DNA from: Caldilineaceae bacterium
GTDB lineage: Bacteria > Chloroflexota > Anaerolineae > Caldilineales > Caldilineaceae
DNA length: 5,870 nucleotides
Assembly (NCBI GenBank): GCA_024643705.1
Contig: JAHEML010000285.1
Coordinates: 1-5,870, forward strand
Reading direction: 5' to 3'
In this document: positions 1 to 5,146 of the stretch, piece by piece
How the letters are laid out: each line of letters begins with the position of its first letter
How positions within the stretch are numbered: the stretch's first letter is position 1
Made by a program: the position numbers and the translations under genes
Notes under the pieces: model-generated
What the model saw: the letters and a program-made list of their open reading frames with translations, nothing else
The model's database searches: none
What the model was told of the DNA's origin: nothing

Positions 1-1
1 C

Positions 2-157
2 CAGGTGGCTGCAGATGCCACAGCCCAGGCTGGCCCCGGCGCACGGGTGATGCTGATTGCCAGCCGGGAAGCGGCCCAGGCATTGGAACGCACCTTCGCC
101 CCAGTCGATCTGGCGATTGTAGGCATTGTGGACGACGTGTCCGGAGCAATGGCCTGA
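2..157 (+). CDS. Bacterial microcompartment vertex protein (EutN/CcmL family), 3' part only
   Basis: Only the last 51 codons are present; the start lies left of the window. The reading frame starting at base 2 ends with TGA at 155-157. The visible part has the second half of the EutN/CcmL (BMC-P) fold: a GPGARVMLIAS strand-turn segment and the family-typical last strand VDLAIVGIVDDV. The latter closely matches VRAVIVGIVDEI of the next gene, so the two are paralogues. BMC-P proteins form pentamers that cap the twelve vertices of the polyhedral protein shell of a microcompartment in the cytoplasm. The stop overlaps the next ATG by one base (TGATG), which implies one operon and coupled translation. 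The tail after the final strand (SGAMA) is slightly longer than in the neighbour. Family assignment is fairly secure from the conserved C-terminal strand, but the missing N-terminus prevents subtype assignment. Confidence 0.8.
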   Translation, partial: QVAADATAQAGPGARVMLIASREAAQALERTFAPVDLAIVGIVDDVSGAMA

Positions 158-435
158 TGTACATCGGCAAAGTCGTCGCCACGGTCGTCGCCACCGTCAA
201 GCACCCCACCTTCAATGGTCACAAACTCTTGCTTGTAGAAATGCAGGACTTGCATAGCCAGCCCACCGCCAAATATGACATCTGCGTGGACAGCGTGCAG
301 GCTGGCGTGGGCGACACTGTGCTGGTAATGGACGAAGGCAGCGGAGCCAAACAGATTCTCGGCCAGAAAGCCGAGCCGGGCCAAGGCGCGGTGCGGGCTG
401 TAATTGTGGGGATCGTGGACGAGATTCAGGTATAG
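157..435 (+). CDS. Bacterial microcompartment pentameric vertex protein (EutN/CcmL family, BMC-P)
   Basis: A complete protein of 92 residues, the usual length for the family. It begins MYIGKVVATVVATVKHPTF, the standard first strands of EutN/CcmL. It continues with the KLLLVE strand (residues 24-29), the AGVGDTVLVMDEGSGAKQIL segment (49-68) that packs around the pentamer axis, and the final strand VRAVIVGIVDEI (79-90). The ATG shares its A with the TGA of the upstream vertex gene. A GGAG at 143-146 lies 10 bases before the start and can serve as ribosome binding site. The role is to close the vertices of a BMC shell. Two vertex genes in tandem suggest vertices of more than one composition, as in the BMC loci of planctomycetes and relatives, which carry several BMC-P genes. 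No hexameric shell gene (BMC-H/BMC-T) is in the window; these should lie further left. The family call is very likely right; which substrate the compartment handles can only be inferred from the neighbouring aldolase. Confidence 0.93.
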   Translation: MYIGKVVATVVATVKHPTFNGHKLLLVEMQDLHSQPTAKYDICVDSVQAGVGDTVLVMDEGSGAKQILGQKAEPGQGAVRAVIVGIVDEIQV

Positions 436-480
436 CAAAACGCCATAGGAATCAAGAGTTTTCAGTTTTAATGCCAAAGG

Positions 481-566
481 CGCAAAGAAGCAAAGGCGCG
501 ATGAGAGCGTCTTTTCTCTGCGTCTCTGCCCCTTTGCATCTTTGCGTTGAATATCTTTGCGTTGAA
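481..566. repeat. CTTTGCG-type palindromic intergenic repeat between vertex gene and aldolase
   Basis: CGCAAAGAAGCAAAGG (481-496) pairs with CCTTTGCATCTTTGCG (531-546), 15 of 16 positions matching, with a 34-base interior. The right arm runs into a direct duplication: ATCTTTGCGTTGAA occurs at 538-551 and again at 553-566, separated by one base. The same word family (CAAAGAAGCAAAG / CTTTGCTTCTTTG) recurs as a palindrome at 5147-5219. This is typical of dispersed, non-coding hairpin repeats. An open frame runs through it into the aldolase, but the encoded residues (SFLCVSAPLHLCVEYLCVE) are repeat-derived and not part of the aldolase domain. It fills most of the 143-base gap after the vertex gene, so it could also affect transcript stability or termination within the operon. 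Confidence 0.75.
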
Positions 567-578
567 GCTTTTGCATAC

Positions 579-1373
579 ATGGAGAAAATTTTGAGCGAAA
601 CACTCATTCGATACCAGCGCAGCGCAGCCCCCAAAGCCCGCAAAAGCGAACAGCAGCTCCGCCAGGAGATCGTCCAGGTCTGCCAAATGCTCTGGCAACG
701 TCAATATGTGGCTGCCAACGATGGCAATGTGAGCGTGCGTCTGGGGCCAGATCGTTTCCTCTGCACCCCGTCCGGCTACAGCAAGGGGTTGATCCAGCCG
801 GATGAACTGATTGTGGTGGATGGGAATGTGGACGTGGTTGGCCCCAGCTACGGGCCAAAGCGCTATCTGCGCCCCACCAGCGAAATGCTCCTCCACTTGG
901 AGGCATATCGCCAGCGCCCGGATGTAGACGCGGTTGTTCACGCCCACCCACCCACAGCCATCGCGCTCAGCATCGCTGGCATCAGCCTGGCCCACTGCCT
1001 GATCCCGGATGTGGTGCTGGGCTTGGGGTTGATCCCCACCAGCGATTATGCCACCCCAGCCAGCCGGGAAGGGGCCGAGGTGATCCAGGAGTTGATCAAG
1101 CGCTATGACGCGATTGTGTTGCAGCGCCACGGCAGCATCACCGTGGGTAGCACCGTGCTCGAAGCCTATTTGCGCTTGGAGAAGTTGGAACAGGCTGCCC
1201 AGATCACCAAGACTGTCTACGAGCTGCGCCGCCCCGAACCCCTGCCCCAGAGTGAAGTGGACAAATTGGTCGCATGGCGGGAGCAGCAGGGGTTGCTGCG
1301 TCCCGGCCAATACGACGATATTTGCGTTGTGTGTGGGGTGAACCATCAGGCCGAAGCGTGCGGGTGTGATTGA
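579..1373 (+). CDS. Class II aldolase (fuculose/rhamnulose-phosphate aldolase family), probably BMC cargo
   Basis: A protein of 264 residues from ATG 579. Class II aldolase/adducin fold: the phosphate-binding loop NDGNVSVRL (47-55) and TPSGYSKG (63-70), PTSE with the likely catalytic Glu102, the zinc ligand pair HAH (121, 123) in DAVVHAHPPTA, and the third zinc ligand His184 in LQRHGSITVG. Such enzymes split fuculose-1-phosphate, rhamnulose-1-phosphate or similar sugar phosphates into dihydroxyacetone phosphate and an aldehyde (lactaldehyde); the exact substrate is not readable. Location just after two BMC vertex genes suggests it feeds aldehyde to enzymes inside the shell. Oddities: about 25 residues precede the domain (a possible encapsulation peptide), and the tail after residue 245 carries Cys249, 252, 261 and 263, absent from ordinary FucA. 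Start choice: ATG 579 has no good Shine-Dalgarno, whereas TTG 591 (giving SETLIRYQ...) has GGAG at 581-584 with a 6-base spacer and may be the true start. Upstream ATGs at 471 and 501 lie in repeat sequence and are rejected. Confidence 0.9.
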   Translation: MEKILSETLIRYQRSAAPKARKSEQQLRQEIVQVCQMLWQRQYVAANDGNVSVRLGPDRFLCTPSGYSKGLIQPDELIVVDGNVDVVGPSYGPKRYLRPTSEMLLHLEAYRQRPDVDAVVHAHPPTAIALSIAGISLAHCLIPDVVLGLGLIPTSDYATPASREGAEVIQELIKRYDAIVLQRHGSITVGSTVLEAYLRLEKLEQAAQITKTVYELRRPEPLPQSEVDKLVAWREQQGLLRPGQYDDICVVCGVNHQAEACGCD

Positions 1374-1411
1374 TCTGCTCGGCCATACCTTGTTGGGGAA
1401 CCGAAAATAGT

Positions 1412-1481
1412 ACGCGGATCACGAGGATTGGGCAGATGACAGGGGGACGAGATCAGCGTTTATCAGCGTTCATCAGCGTCC
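1412..1481. repeat. ATCAGCG tandem/palindromic repeat element between convergent genes
   Basis: Three 10-bp units stand head to tail on the + strand: ATCAGCGTTT (1452-1461), ATCAGCGTTC (1462-1471) and ATCAGCGTCC (1472-1481). A degenerate inverted counterpart, ACGCGGATCACGAGGAT (1412-1428), can pair with them to give an imperfect hairpin. It lies in the gap between the aldolase and msrQ, which converge. The tandem part overlaps the msrQ 3' end, encoding its last residues (TLMNADKR) and stop. It may act as a weak two-way transcription terminator, but no T-run follows the stem. A dispersed repeat is the simpler reading. Confidence 0.6.
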
Positions 1482-2208
1482 CATTTTCATCACCGGTTGT
1501 ACCCGCCACGGGCATGGAAACCGATTGGGACAAGTTGGGGCGACGTTGGCTTGGGCGTTGCACCGGGGGATGCGTCCCGCTTTTTCCGGCCAGGCGCACA
1601 CGCCAGCTCACCAGGGCCTTGCGGACACGGGGAATGCGGGCCACCAGCAGCAGCACAACCACCACACCCCAGGCCACCGGCTCGCGAATGTCGGACTTGA
1701 CCAACCACAAATAGTGAAAGACCCCCAACAGCCCCGCGGCGTAGACCAATTGATGCAACCGTTTCCACTTCTTCCCCAGCCGCTTTTGCCAACCTTTGGT
1801 CGATGTGAGCGCCAGGGGTGTCAGAATCAGCAGCGCGGCAAAACCCACCAGCGCATAGCGTTTCTCGAAAATTGCCTCATAGAGAAAGCCCCAATCGAAG
1901 CCGTAGTCCAGACCGATAAAGACAAAAAAGTGGATAAAGACATAGCCCCAGGCATACAGTCCCAGCCATTTGCGCGCGGGGATAATCTCGCGCCAGTTGA
2001 AGATCGTATTCAGCGGCGTCACCGCCAGGGAAAGCACCAGCAATACCAGGGCCGGTTTGCCTGTACGAAAGGTAATATCCTGGATGGGATTCACCGTCAG
2101 ATTATCGGTGAAGTAGTCCCACAGCAGCAGATAGAGAGGCAGCAGCGACCCAATGTGGGTGAGCCAAAGAATGCGGGTTTTGGTGAAAATACGGTGGAAG
2201 ATTGCCAT
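1453..2208 (-). CDS. msrQ: Protein-methionine-sulfoxide reductase heme-binding subunit MsrQ (YedZ family)
   Basis: A 251-residue membrane protein of the ferric-reductase-like transmembrane family. Hydrophobic helices lie near residues 15-31, 51-69, 80-100, 117-134, 153-169 and 177-191. Histidines suited to heme ligation are His93 (YVFIHFFVF), His152 (KRLHQLVYAAG) and His165 (GVFHYLW); the TPLNTIF (64-70), RKWLGLYA (79-86) and WKRLHQLVY segments are typical of YedZ/MsrQ. It passes electrons from the membrane side to MsrP, which repairs oxidised methionines outside the cytoplasm. It lies downstream of msrP on the same strand after a 111-bp gap with a hairpin, so the pair is probably one operon with possible attenuation. 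No clear Shine-Dalgarno precedes ATG 2208. The family is usually about 200-215 residues; here residues 211-251 form a Pro/Arg-rich, low-complexity tail whose end is encoded by the ATCAGCG repeat, a sign of 3' extension after loss of the original stop. Confidence 0.9.
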   Translation of the reverse strand: MAIFHRIFTKTRILWLTHIGSLLPLYLLLWDYFTDNLTVNPIQDITFRTGKPALVLLVLSLAVTPLNTIFNWREIIPARKWLGLYAWGYVFIHFFVFIGLDYGFDWGFLYEAIFEKRYALVGFAALLILTPLALTSTKGWQKRLGKKWKRLHQLVYAAGLLGVFHYLWLVKSDIREPVAWGVVVVLLLVARIPRVRKALVSWRVRLAGKSGTHPPVQRPSQRRPNLSQSVSMPVAGTTGDENGTLMNADKR

Positions 2209-2236
2209 GTGTCTGATCGCTATGGTGTCTGTTCGC

Positions 2237-2242
2237 TATAAT
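2237..2242 (+). promoter_or_regulatory. Perfect TATAAT on the + strand just before the hairpin
   Basis: TATAAT stands at 2237-2242, so a transcript would begin near 2249, exactly at the hairpin base, and run antisense to the msrP 3' end. No good -35 box is seen at 16-18 bases upstream (the sequence there is around CTGATCG). No + strand gene follows. This is a chance match or the promoter of a short antisense RNA; evidence is weak. Confidence 0.2.
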
Positions 2243-2247
2243 GTCGG

Positions 2248-2296
2248 GGGAGACGACGGACGACCAAACGTGCTCTACGGTCGTCGGTCGTCTCCC
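2248..2296. repeat. Long hairpin between msrP and msrQ (18-bp arms)
   Basis: GGGAGACGACGGACGACC (2248-2265) and GGTCGTCGGTCGTCTCCC (2279-2296) are inverted copies with 17 of 18 positions paired around a 13-base loop. A further partial copy, GTCGGTCGCCC, follows at 2298-2308. Such a stem in the msrP-msrQ spacer could lower msrQ expression relative to msrP or protect the msrP transcript end. There is no clear T-run on either strand, so it is not a standard intrinsic terminator. The GACGACC/GGTCGTC vocabulary suggests a dispersed repeat family. Confidence 0.75.
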
Positions 2297-2319
2297 GTCG
2301 GTCGCCCATCTTTACCACC

Positions 2320-3321
2320 CTAAAAATTCTTGCTCAAATCCATTCCATCGTACAGATGGGCCACCTGCTCGGCGTAGCCATTGAAGGGCAGGGTTGCCCG
2401 CCGCCCACTCTCGCCGATGCGCCGCTCGCTGGCCTGGGACCAGCGGGGATGGTTCACGTCCGGGTTTACATTGGCGTAGAAGCCATATTCGTTGGGCGCG
2501 GCATCCATCCACAGCGAGTTGGGCTGCTCTGCCACCAATTCGATGCTCACAATGGATTTAATGCTCTTGAAACCATATTTCCAGGGAACCACCAGCCGCA
2601 AGGGTGCGCCGCTCTGGGGCAGCAGGTCTTTGCCATAGAGACCCGTGGAAATAATCGCCAGATCGTTCATGGCCTCGTCCATGCGTAGCCCTTCGGTGTA
2701 GGGCCAGCTATACCACGCGCTGCGCAGACCGGGCATGTTTTCGGTGTCGTTTGCCGTCTGGAAGCGCACATAATTGGCCCCAGACTGCGGCCCGGCTGCG
2801 GCCAACAGCTTGCCCAACGGGAAGCCCATCCAGGGGATGACCATGGACCACGCTTCCACACAGCGCAGCCGATAGATGCGCTCTTCCACCTCGAACATCT
2901 TGCGGATGTCGTCCATGTCGTAGGTTGTCGGGTTGTCCACCAGCCCGCCAACCGTCACTGTCCAGGGCGATACGGGGAAATTGGCCGCGATCTTGGCGAC
3001 AGATTCTTTGTCTGTGCTGAATTCGTAGAAATTGTTGTAGTTGGTGATCTGCTCGAAGCTATTCAAGGGATCGCCCAGTTCGTCGGTTGCAGTGCTGGCT
3101 GCGGGTTCACGGCTGTCTGGGGTGGCGGTGGGCGGCGCGCTTTCACCTGCCGCGGCTGGGGCGGCAGCCGGAGCCGCTGGAGCGGCGGGTGGCTCTGCGC
3201 CACAGGCTGCCAACGCGGCCAGACTCAAGGCAGCGCCAGCACCCACCATCAGTTGTCGCCGGTTCAGATACATGTTTTCCGGGGTAATTTCGTACCAGGG
3301 AATTTTGGGGAGCCGATTCAT
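2320..3321 (-). CDS. msrP: Protein-methionine-sulfoxide reductase catalytic subunit MsrP (YedY; molybdopterin enzyme), Tat lipoprotein
   Basis: 333 residues from ATG 3321, chosen because AAAGG precedes it by 9 bases; an in-frame upstream ATG at 3408 would add 29 residues ahead of the signal peptide and is rejected. The N-terminus has the twin-arginine motif NRRQLMV (20-26), a hydrophobic stretch, and a lipobox LAAC with Cys40, then an Ala/Pro-rich linker (41-80). The oxidoreductase molybdopterin domain follows: RLRCVEAWSMVIPW (151-164) with Cys154 as the likely molybdenum ligand, GFPLGKLL (166-173), WYSWPYTEGL (203-212), PLRLVVPWKYGFKSIKSIV (240-258) and the C-terminal LPFNGYAEQVAHLYDG. Known role: reduction of methionine sulfoxide in exported proteins, with electrons from MsrQ, encoded next downstream. 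The lipobox implies export folded with cofactor and lipid anchoring on the outer face of the membrane, which differs from soluble E. coli MsrP and suits a monoderm cell. Assignment to the YedY branch is strong because of the adjacent msrQ. Confidence 0.93.
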   Translation of the reverse strand: MNRLPKIPWYEITPENMYLNRRQLMVGAGAALSLAALAACGAEPPAAPAAPAAAPAAAGESAPPTATPDSREPAASTATDELGDPLNSFEQITNYNNFYEFSTDKESVAKIAANFPVSPWTVTVGGLVDNPTTYDMDDIRKMFEVEERIYRLRCVEAWSMVIPWMGFPLGKLLAAAGPQSGANYVRFQTANDTENMPGLRSAWYSWPYTEGLRMDEAMNDLAIISTGLYGKDLLPQSGAPLRLVVPWKYGFKSIKSIVSIELVAEQPNSLWMDAAPNEYGFYANVNPDVNHPRWSQASERRIGESGRRATLPFNGYAEQVAHLYDGMDLSKNF

Positions 3322-3362
3322 TGTTTGTTGCCTTTCTGAATTCGCAGGGGTGCTATGTATGC

Positions 3363-3368
3363 TGTCAA
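3363..3368 (-). promoter_or_regulatory. Possible -35 box for msrPQ
   Basis: TTGACA (reverse complement of 3363-3368) lies 42 bases before the msrP ATG. The bases 16-18 downstream (GCGAAT/CGAATT) are a poor -10, so the promoter call is tentative. A second TTGACT occurs further upstream on the same strand, near 3464. Confidence 0.22.
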
Positions 3369-3485
3369 TCGAGTACGTTGTAGACCCAGAATACGCCGAA
3401 CCTGTCACACTTGTCTTGTCGAACTCTTATCAAATCGTTACAGTCTGCCCATTTTACAGTCAATGCCCGCATGGTTTCTGTGATG

Positions 3486-3494
3486 TGCTATACT
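3486..3494 (+). promoter_or_regulatory. Extended -10 promoter for the DUF2231 gene
   Basis: TGCTATACT at 3486-3494 fits an extended -10 (TGn plus TATACT, one mismatch from TATAAT). It sits 46 bases before the ATG at 3541, in the intergenic region shared with divergent msrP. No good -35 box is seen, which extended -10 promoters can do without. Confidence 0.4.
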
Positions 3495-3540
3495 GCTTCT
3501 CTGTTCACGATTCCGTCCGTCGTTCCATTGGCCGATTTCC

Positions 3541-4038
3541 ATGATCCCGCCTGTTATCCACCCTATCCTTGTCCATTTTCCCATCGTGCTGCTCATCGGT
3601 TGCAGCGCAGCGGCCCTGGCCTATCTGCACTGGCAGCCCCGACCCGAACTGCGCATCCTGACCTGGTGGCTGCTGCCGCCCGGCTGGCTCTTTCTGCTGC
3701 TCACGGTCATCACCGGCATCATCGACCAGGGCAACTTGCCGCCAGATGCCCCCTACCGCACTCTGCTCAACCTGCACACCACCAGCGGTCTGATTCTTTG
3801 CCTGCTCTACGGTGATTTGCTCTACCGGAGCTGGTTGCACCGATCGCGCCAGCGGGCCGCGGCCACACAAAAAGCTACTATACCGGGGCGTCTGCCCACC
3901 ACCGGTGACTTTCTCGATCAGCCAGGGCGCAAGTGGCCCCTGACGGCTCAACTTCTATTGGGAATCGCGCTGGTGATCTGGAGCGGTTGGCTGGGGGGAG
4001 AATTGGTCTACGTGTGGGGCGTTAATGTGATGGGTTGA
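3541..4038 (+). CDS. DUF2231 family four-helix membrane protein
   Basis: 165 residues. The N-terminus has the DUF2231 signature HPILVHFPIVLL (His7, His12) at the start of helix 1 (about 8-29). Helix 2 is at 40-61 with TVITGIIDQG after it, helix 3 at 76-98 beginning LNLHTTSG (His79), and helix 4 at 133-152 ending GWLGGELVYVWG, the typical C-terminal motif. A loop of about 30 residues rich in Arg, Ala and Pro separates helices 3 and 4. The biochemical role of the family is not established; its conserved histidines have led to suggestions of heme or metal binding, which I treat as inference. It is transcribed divergently from msrPQ, so a link to extracytoplasmic redox chemistry is possible but not shown. 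No clear Shine-Dalgarno precedes ATG 3541. It converges with the ABC permease and probably ends at the hairpins at 4068-4122. Confidence 0.82.
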   Translation: MIPPVIHPILVHFPIVLLIGCSAAALAYLHWQPRPELRILTWWLLPPGWLFLLLTVITGIIDQGNLPPDAPYRTLLNLHTTSGLILCLLYGDLLYRSWLHRSRQRAAATQKATIPGRLPTTGDFLDQPGRKWPLTAQLLLGIALVIWSGWLGGELVYVWGVNVMG

Positions 4039-4042
4039 GTTT

Positions 4043-4057
4043 TTACATTGAATGTAA
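4043..4057. repeat. 15-bp perfect palindrome after the DUF2231 stop
   Basis: TTACATT-G-AATGTAA is a perfect 7+1+7 palindrome five bases after the stop codon. The one-base centre is too tight for a normal RNA hairpin, so it resembles a small protein-binding site, or it is chance. Its position between convergent genes argues against an operator. Confidence 0.3.
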
Positions 4058-4067
4058 CTACCCTCAG

Positions 4068-4122
4068 CCTCCCCCAGATTGGGGGAGGAGCCGATCCAGT
4101 TCCCTCCCCAAAATGGGGAGGG
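4068..4122. terminator. Twin GC-rich hairpins, probable two-way terminator between convergent genes
   Basis: Hairpin 1: CCTCCCCC (4068-4075) with GGGGGAGG (4081-4088), loop AGATT. Hairpin 2: CCCTCCCCA (4102-4110) with TGGGGAGGG (4114-4122), loop AAA. Both stems are perfect. They lie between the stop of the DUF2231 gene (4038) and the stop of the ABC permease (4157), the right place for a shared terminator. No long T-run follows on either strand. The two stems and the trailing GGTTAGGGTGGGG also look like a dispersed CCTCCCC/GGGGAGG intergenic repeat, so the terminator role is inferred from position. Confidence 0.6.
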
Positions 4123-4156
4123 TTAGGGTGGGGTTGCTTGGCAGTCACAATTGAAT

Positions 4157-5002
4157 TTAGACATCAAAGGCAACCAGCCGTTCCCCCACCCGGTTACGCA
4201 GGGCCATAATGCCCAACACCACCACAAAGACCCCCGCCTGAAGCAGAACAATCGTTGCACCCGACGCCACATCCACGTAGAAACTCAGATACATCCCCGC
4301 GAAACCCGTTAGCCCACCAATCGCCGCCGACAAAAGGATCATCCTGTCGAAGCTGTCGGTGAGCAGGCGGGCGGTGATGGCGGGCGTCACCAATGCAGCC
4401 GCAATCAGGGTGACACCGAGAATTTGCATGGAGACGATGAGCACCGAGGCCAAAATGAAGGCAAAGGCTGTGTCGATCCACTCTGTGCGCACACCGTAAA
4501 CCTGGGCCACTTCCGGGTCGAAAGTGGTAAAAAGAAGCTGCTTGTAGAGGAAAAAGATAGCCGTCGCACTGGCAACAGCCACCCCGGCAACGATCCAGAC
4601 ATCCTGCTGGGTGACGCCTAAAATGTTGCCAAAGAGCGCGGCATCGAACGAGCGGGTAAAGCCCTGATAACGGCTGATCAACGCCACACCCACGGCAAAG
4701 CTGGCCGTTGTGATCACACCGATGGCCGCATCTGCCGGGATTTTCGTGCGCCGCACTGTCTGGTTGATGAGCAAGGCCGCCAGAAATCCCCACAATCCCG
4801 CGCCCAGGTAGAAATTCCATTGCAACACAAAGGAGACCACAGCCCCGCCAAAAATAGCGTGGGAAAGTCCGTGGCCGATATAGCTCATCCCCCGTAGAAC
4901 GATGTAGACGCCCACCATTCCGCAGAGCGCACCAGCCAGAACAGCAGCCAATGTGCCATTGCGAAAGAACTCAAACGCAAAAGGCTCCCATATTATTTCC
5001 AC
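4157..5002 (-). CDS. ABC-3 family metal (Zn/Mn/Fe) ABC transporter permease, ZnuB/MntB-like
   Basis: 281 residues. Start is GTG at 5002-5000, supported by a strong AAGGA (5009-5013) six bases upstream. About eight hydrophobic helices span residues 15-270. Family segments: MSYIGHGLSHAIFGG (39-53), IPADAAIGVITTASFAVGV (88-106), FDPEVAQVYGV (161-171), LGVTLIAAALVTPAITARLL (195-214) and DVASGATIVLL (244-254). These permeases form the membrane channel of uptake systems for Zn2+, Mn2+ or Fe2+, working with an ATPase and a metal-binding lipoprotein. Neither partner is next to it: upstream is a 319-bp gap then a response regulator, downstream a convergent DUF2231 gene. It must rely on subunits encoded elsewhere or is a detached second permease. 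Many relatives have Asp where this protein has His44 (IGHGLSH); this may be subgroup-specific. The metal cannot be read from sequence. Confidence 0.9.
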   Translation of the reverse strand: MEIIWEPFAFEFFRNGTLAAVLAGALCGMVGVYIVLRGMSYIGHGLSHAIFGGAVVSFVLQWNFYLGAGLWGFLAALLINQTVRRTKIPADAAIGVITTASFAVGVALISRYQGFTRSFDAALFGNILGVTQQDVWIVAGVAVASATAIFFLYKQLLFTTFDPEVAQVYGVRTEWIDTAFAFILASVLIVSMQILGVTLIAAALVTPAITARLLTDSFDRMILLSAAIGGLTGFAGMYLSFYVDVASGATIVLLQAGVFVVVLGIMALRNRVGERLVAFDV

Positions 5003-5094
5003 AAAATATCCTTAAAATGTGTGCGCTATCCACAATTCAGCGTTGATCAAAAAATTACCCACAAACAATAATACACATAACCCACATTTCCACA
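4995..5094 (+). promoter_or_regulatory. Cluster of CCACA words resembling DnaA boxes upstream of the ABC permease
   Basis: Five same-orientation nonamers end in CCACA: ATTTCCACA (4995-5003), CTATCCACA (5026-5034), TTACCCACA (5055-5063), TAACCCACA (5078-5086) and ATTTCCACA (5086-5094). The second and third differ from the DnaA box TTATCCACA by one base, the others by two. The stretch is visibly AT-rich against the GC-rich surroundings and includes an 8-bp palindrome TTGATCAA (5043-5050). It covers the expected promoter region of the permease gene, so repeated regulator sites are as likely as DnaA binding. Confidence 0.3.
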
Positions 5095-5146
5095 GAATTA
5101 ATCCGTAAAAATGTGCAGTAAGCAATCAGATGGTGGAAAATTTACA

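Noticed and set aside
471..578. ATG 471 or 501 as aldolase start
   Set aside because: The added residues are encoded by the palindromic repeat and resemble no aldolase N-terminus.
468..1346. Open frame of 292 codons on the - strand opposite the aldolase
   Set aside because: It mirrors the aldolase codons, has no recognisable domain, and the + strand product has all the class II aldolase motifs.
1372..1437. Terminator hairpin GATCTGC/GCAGAT after the aldolase
   Set aside because: Arms are only six bases and more than 50 bases apart; not a credible intrinsic terminator.
1525..2241. Open frame of 238 codons on the + strand opposite msrQ
   Set aside because: Gln/Pro-rich translation without a domain; it is the antisense of a clear heme membrane protein.
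3322..3408. Upstream ATG at 3408 as msrP start
   Set aside because: It would place 29 polar residues ahead of the twin-arginine signal; ATG 3321 has AAAGG at a suitable distance.
3041..3815. Two overlapping + strand frames (3041-3544 and 3411-3815)
   Set aside because: They cross the msrP signal region, the promoter gap and the DUF2231 gene in another frame; no domain seen.
4194..4820. Open frame of 208 codons on the - strand in another frame of the permease
   Set aside because: Cys/Gly/Arg-rich shadow of the ABC-3 permease, with no start context.
4995..5094. Chromosomal replication origin
   Set aside because: The DnaA-like boxes are imperfect and no dnaA, dnaN, gyrase or rpmH genes flank the region.
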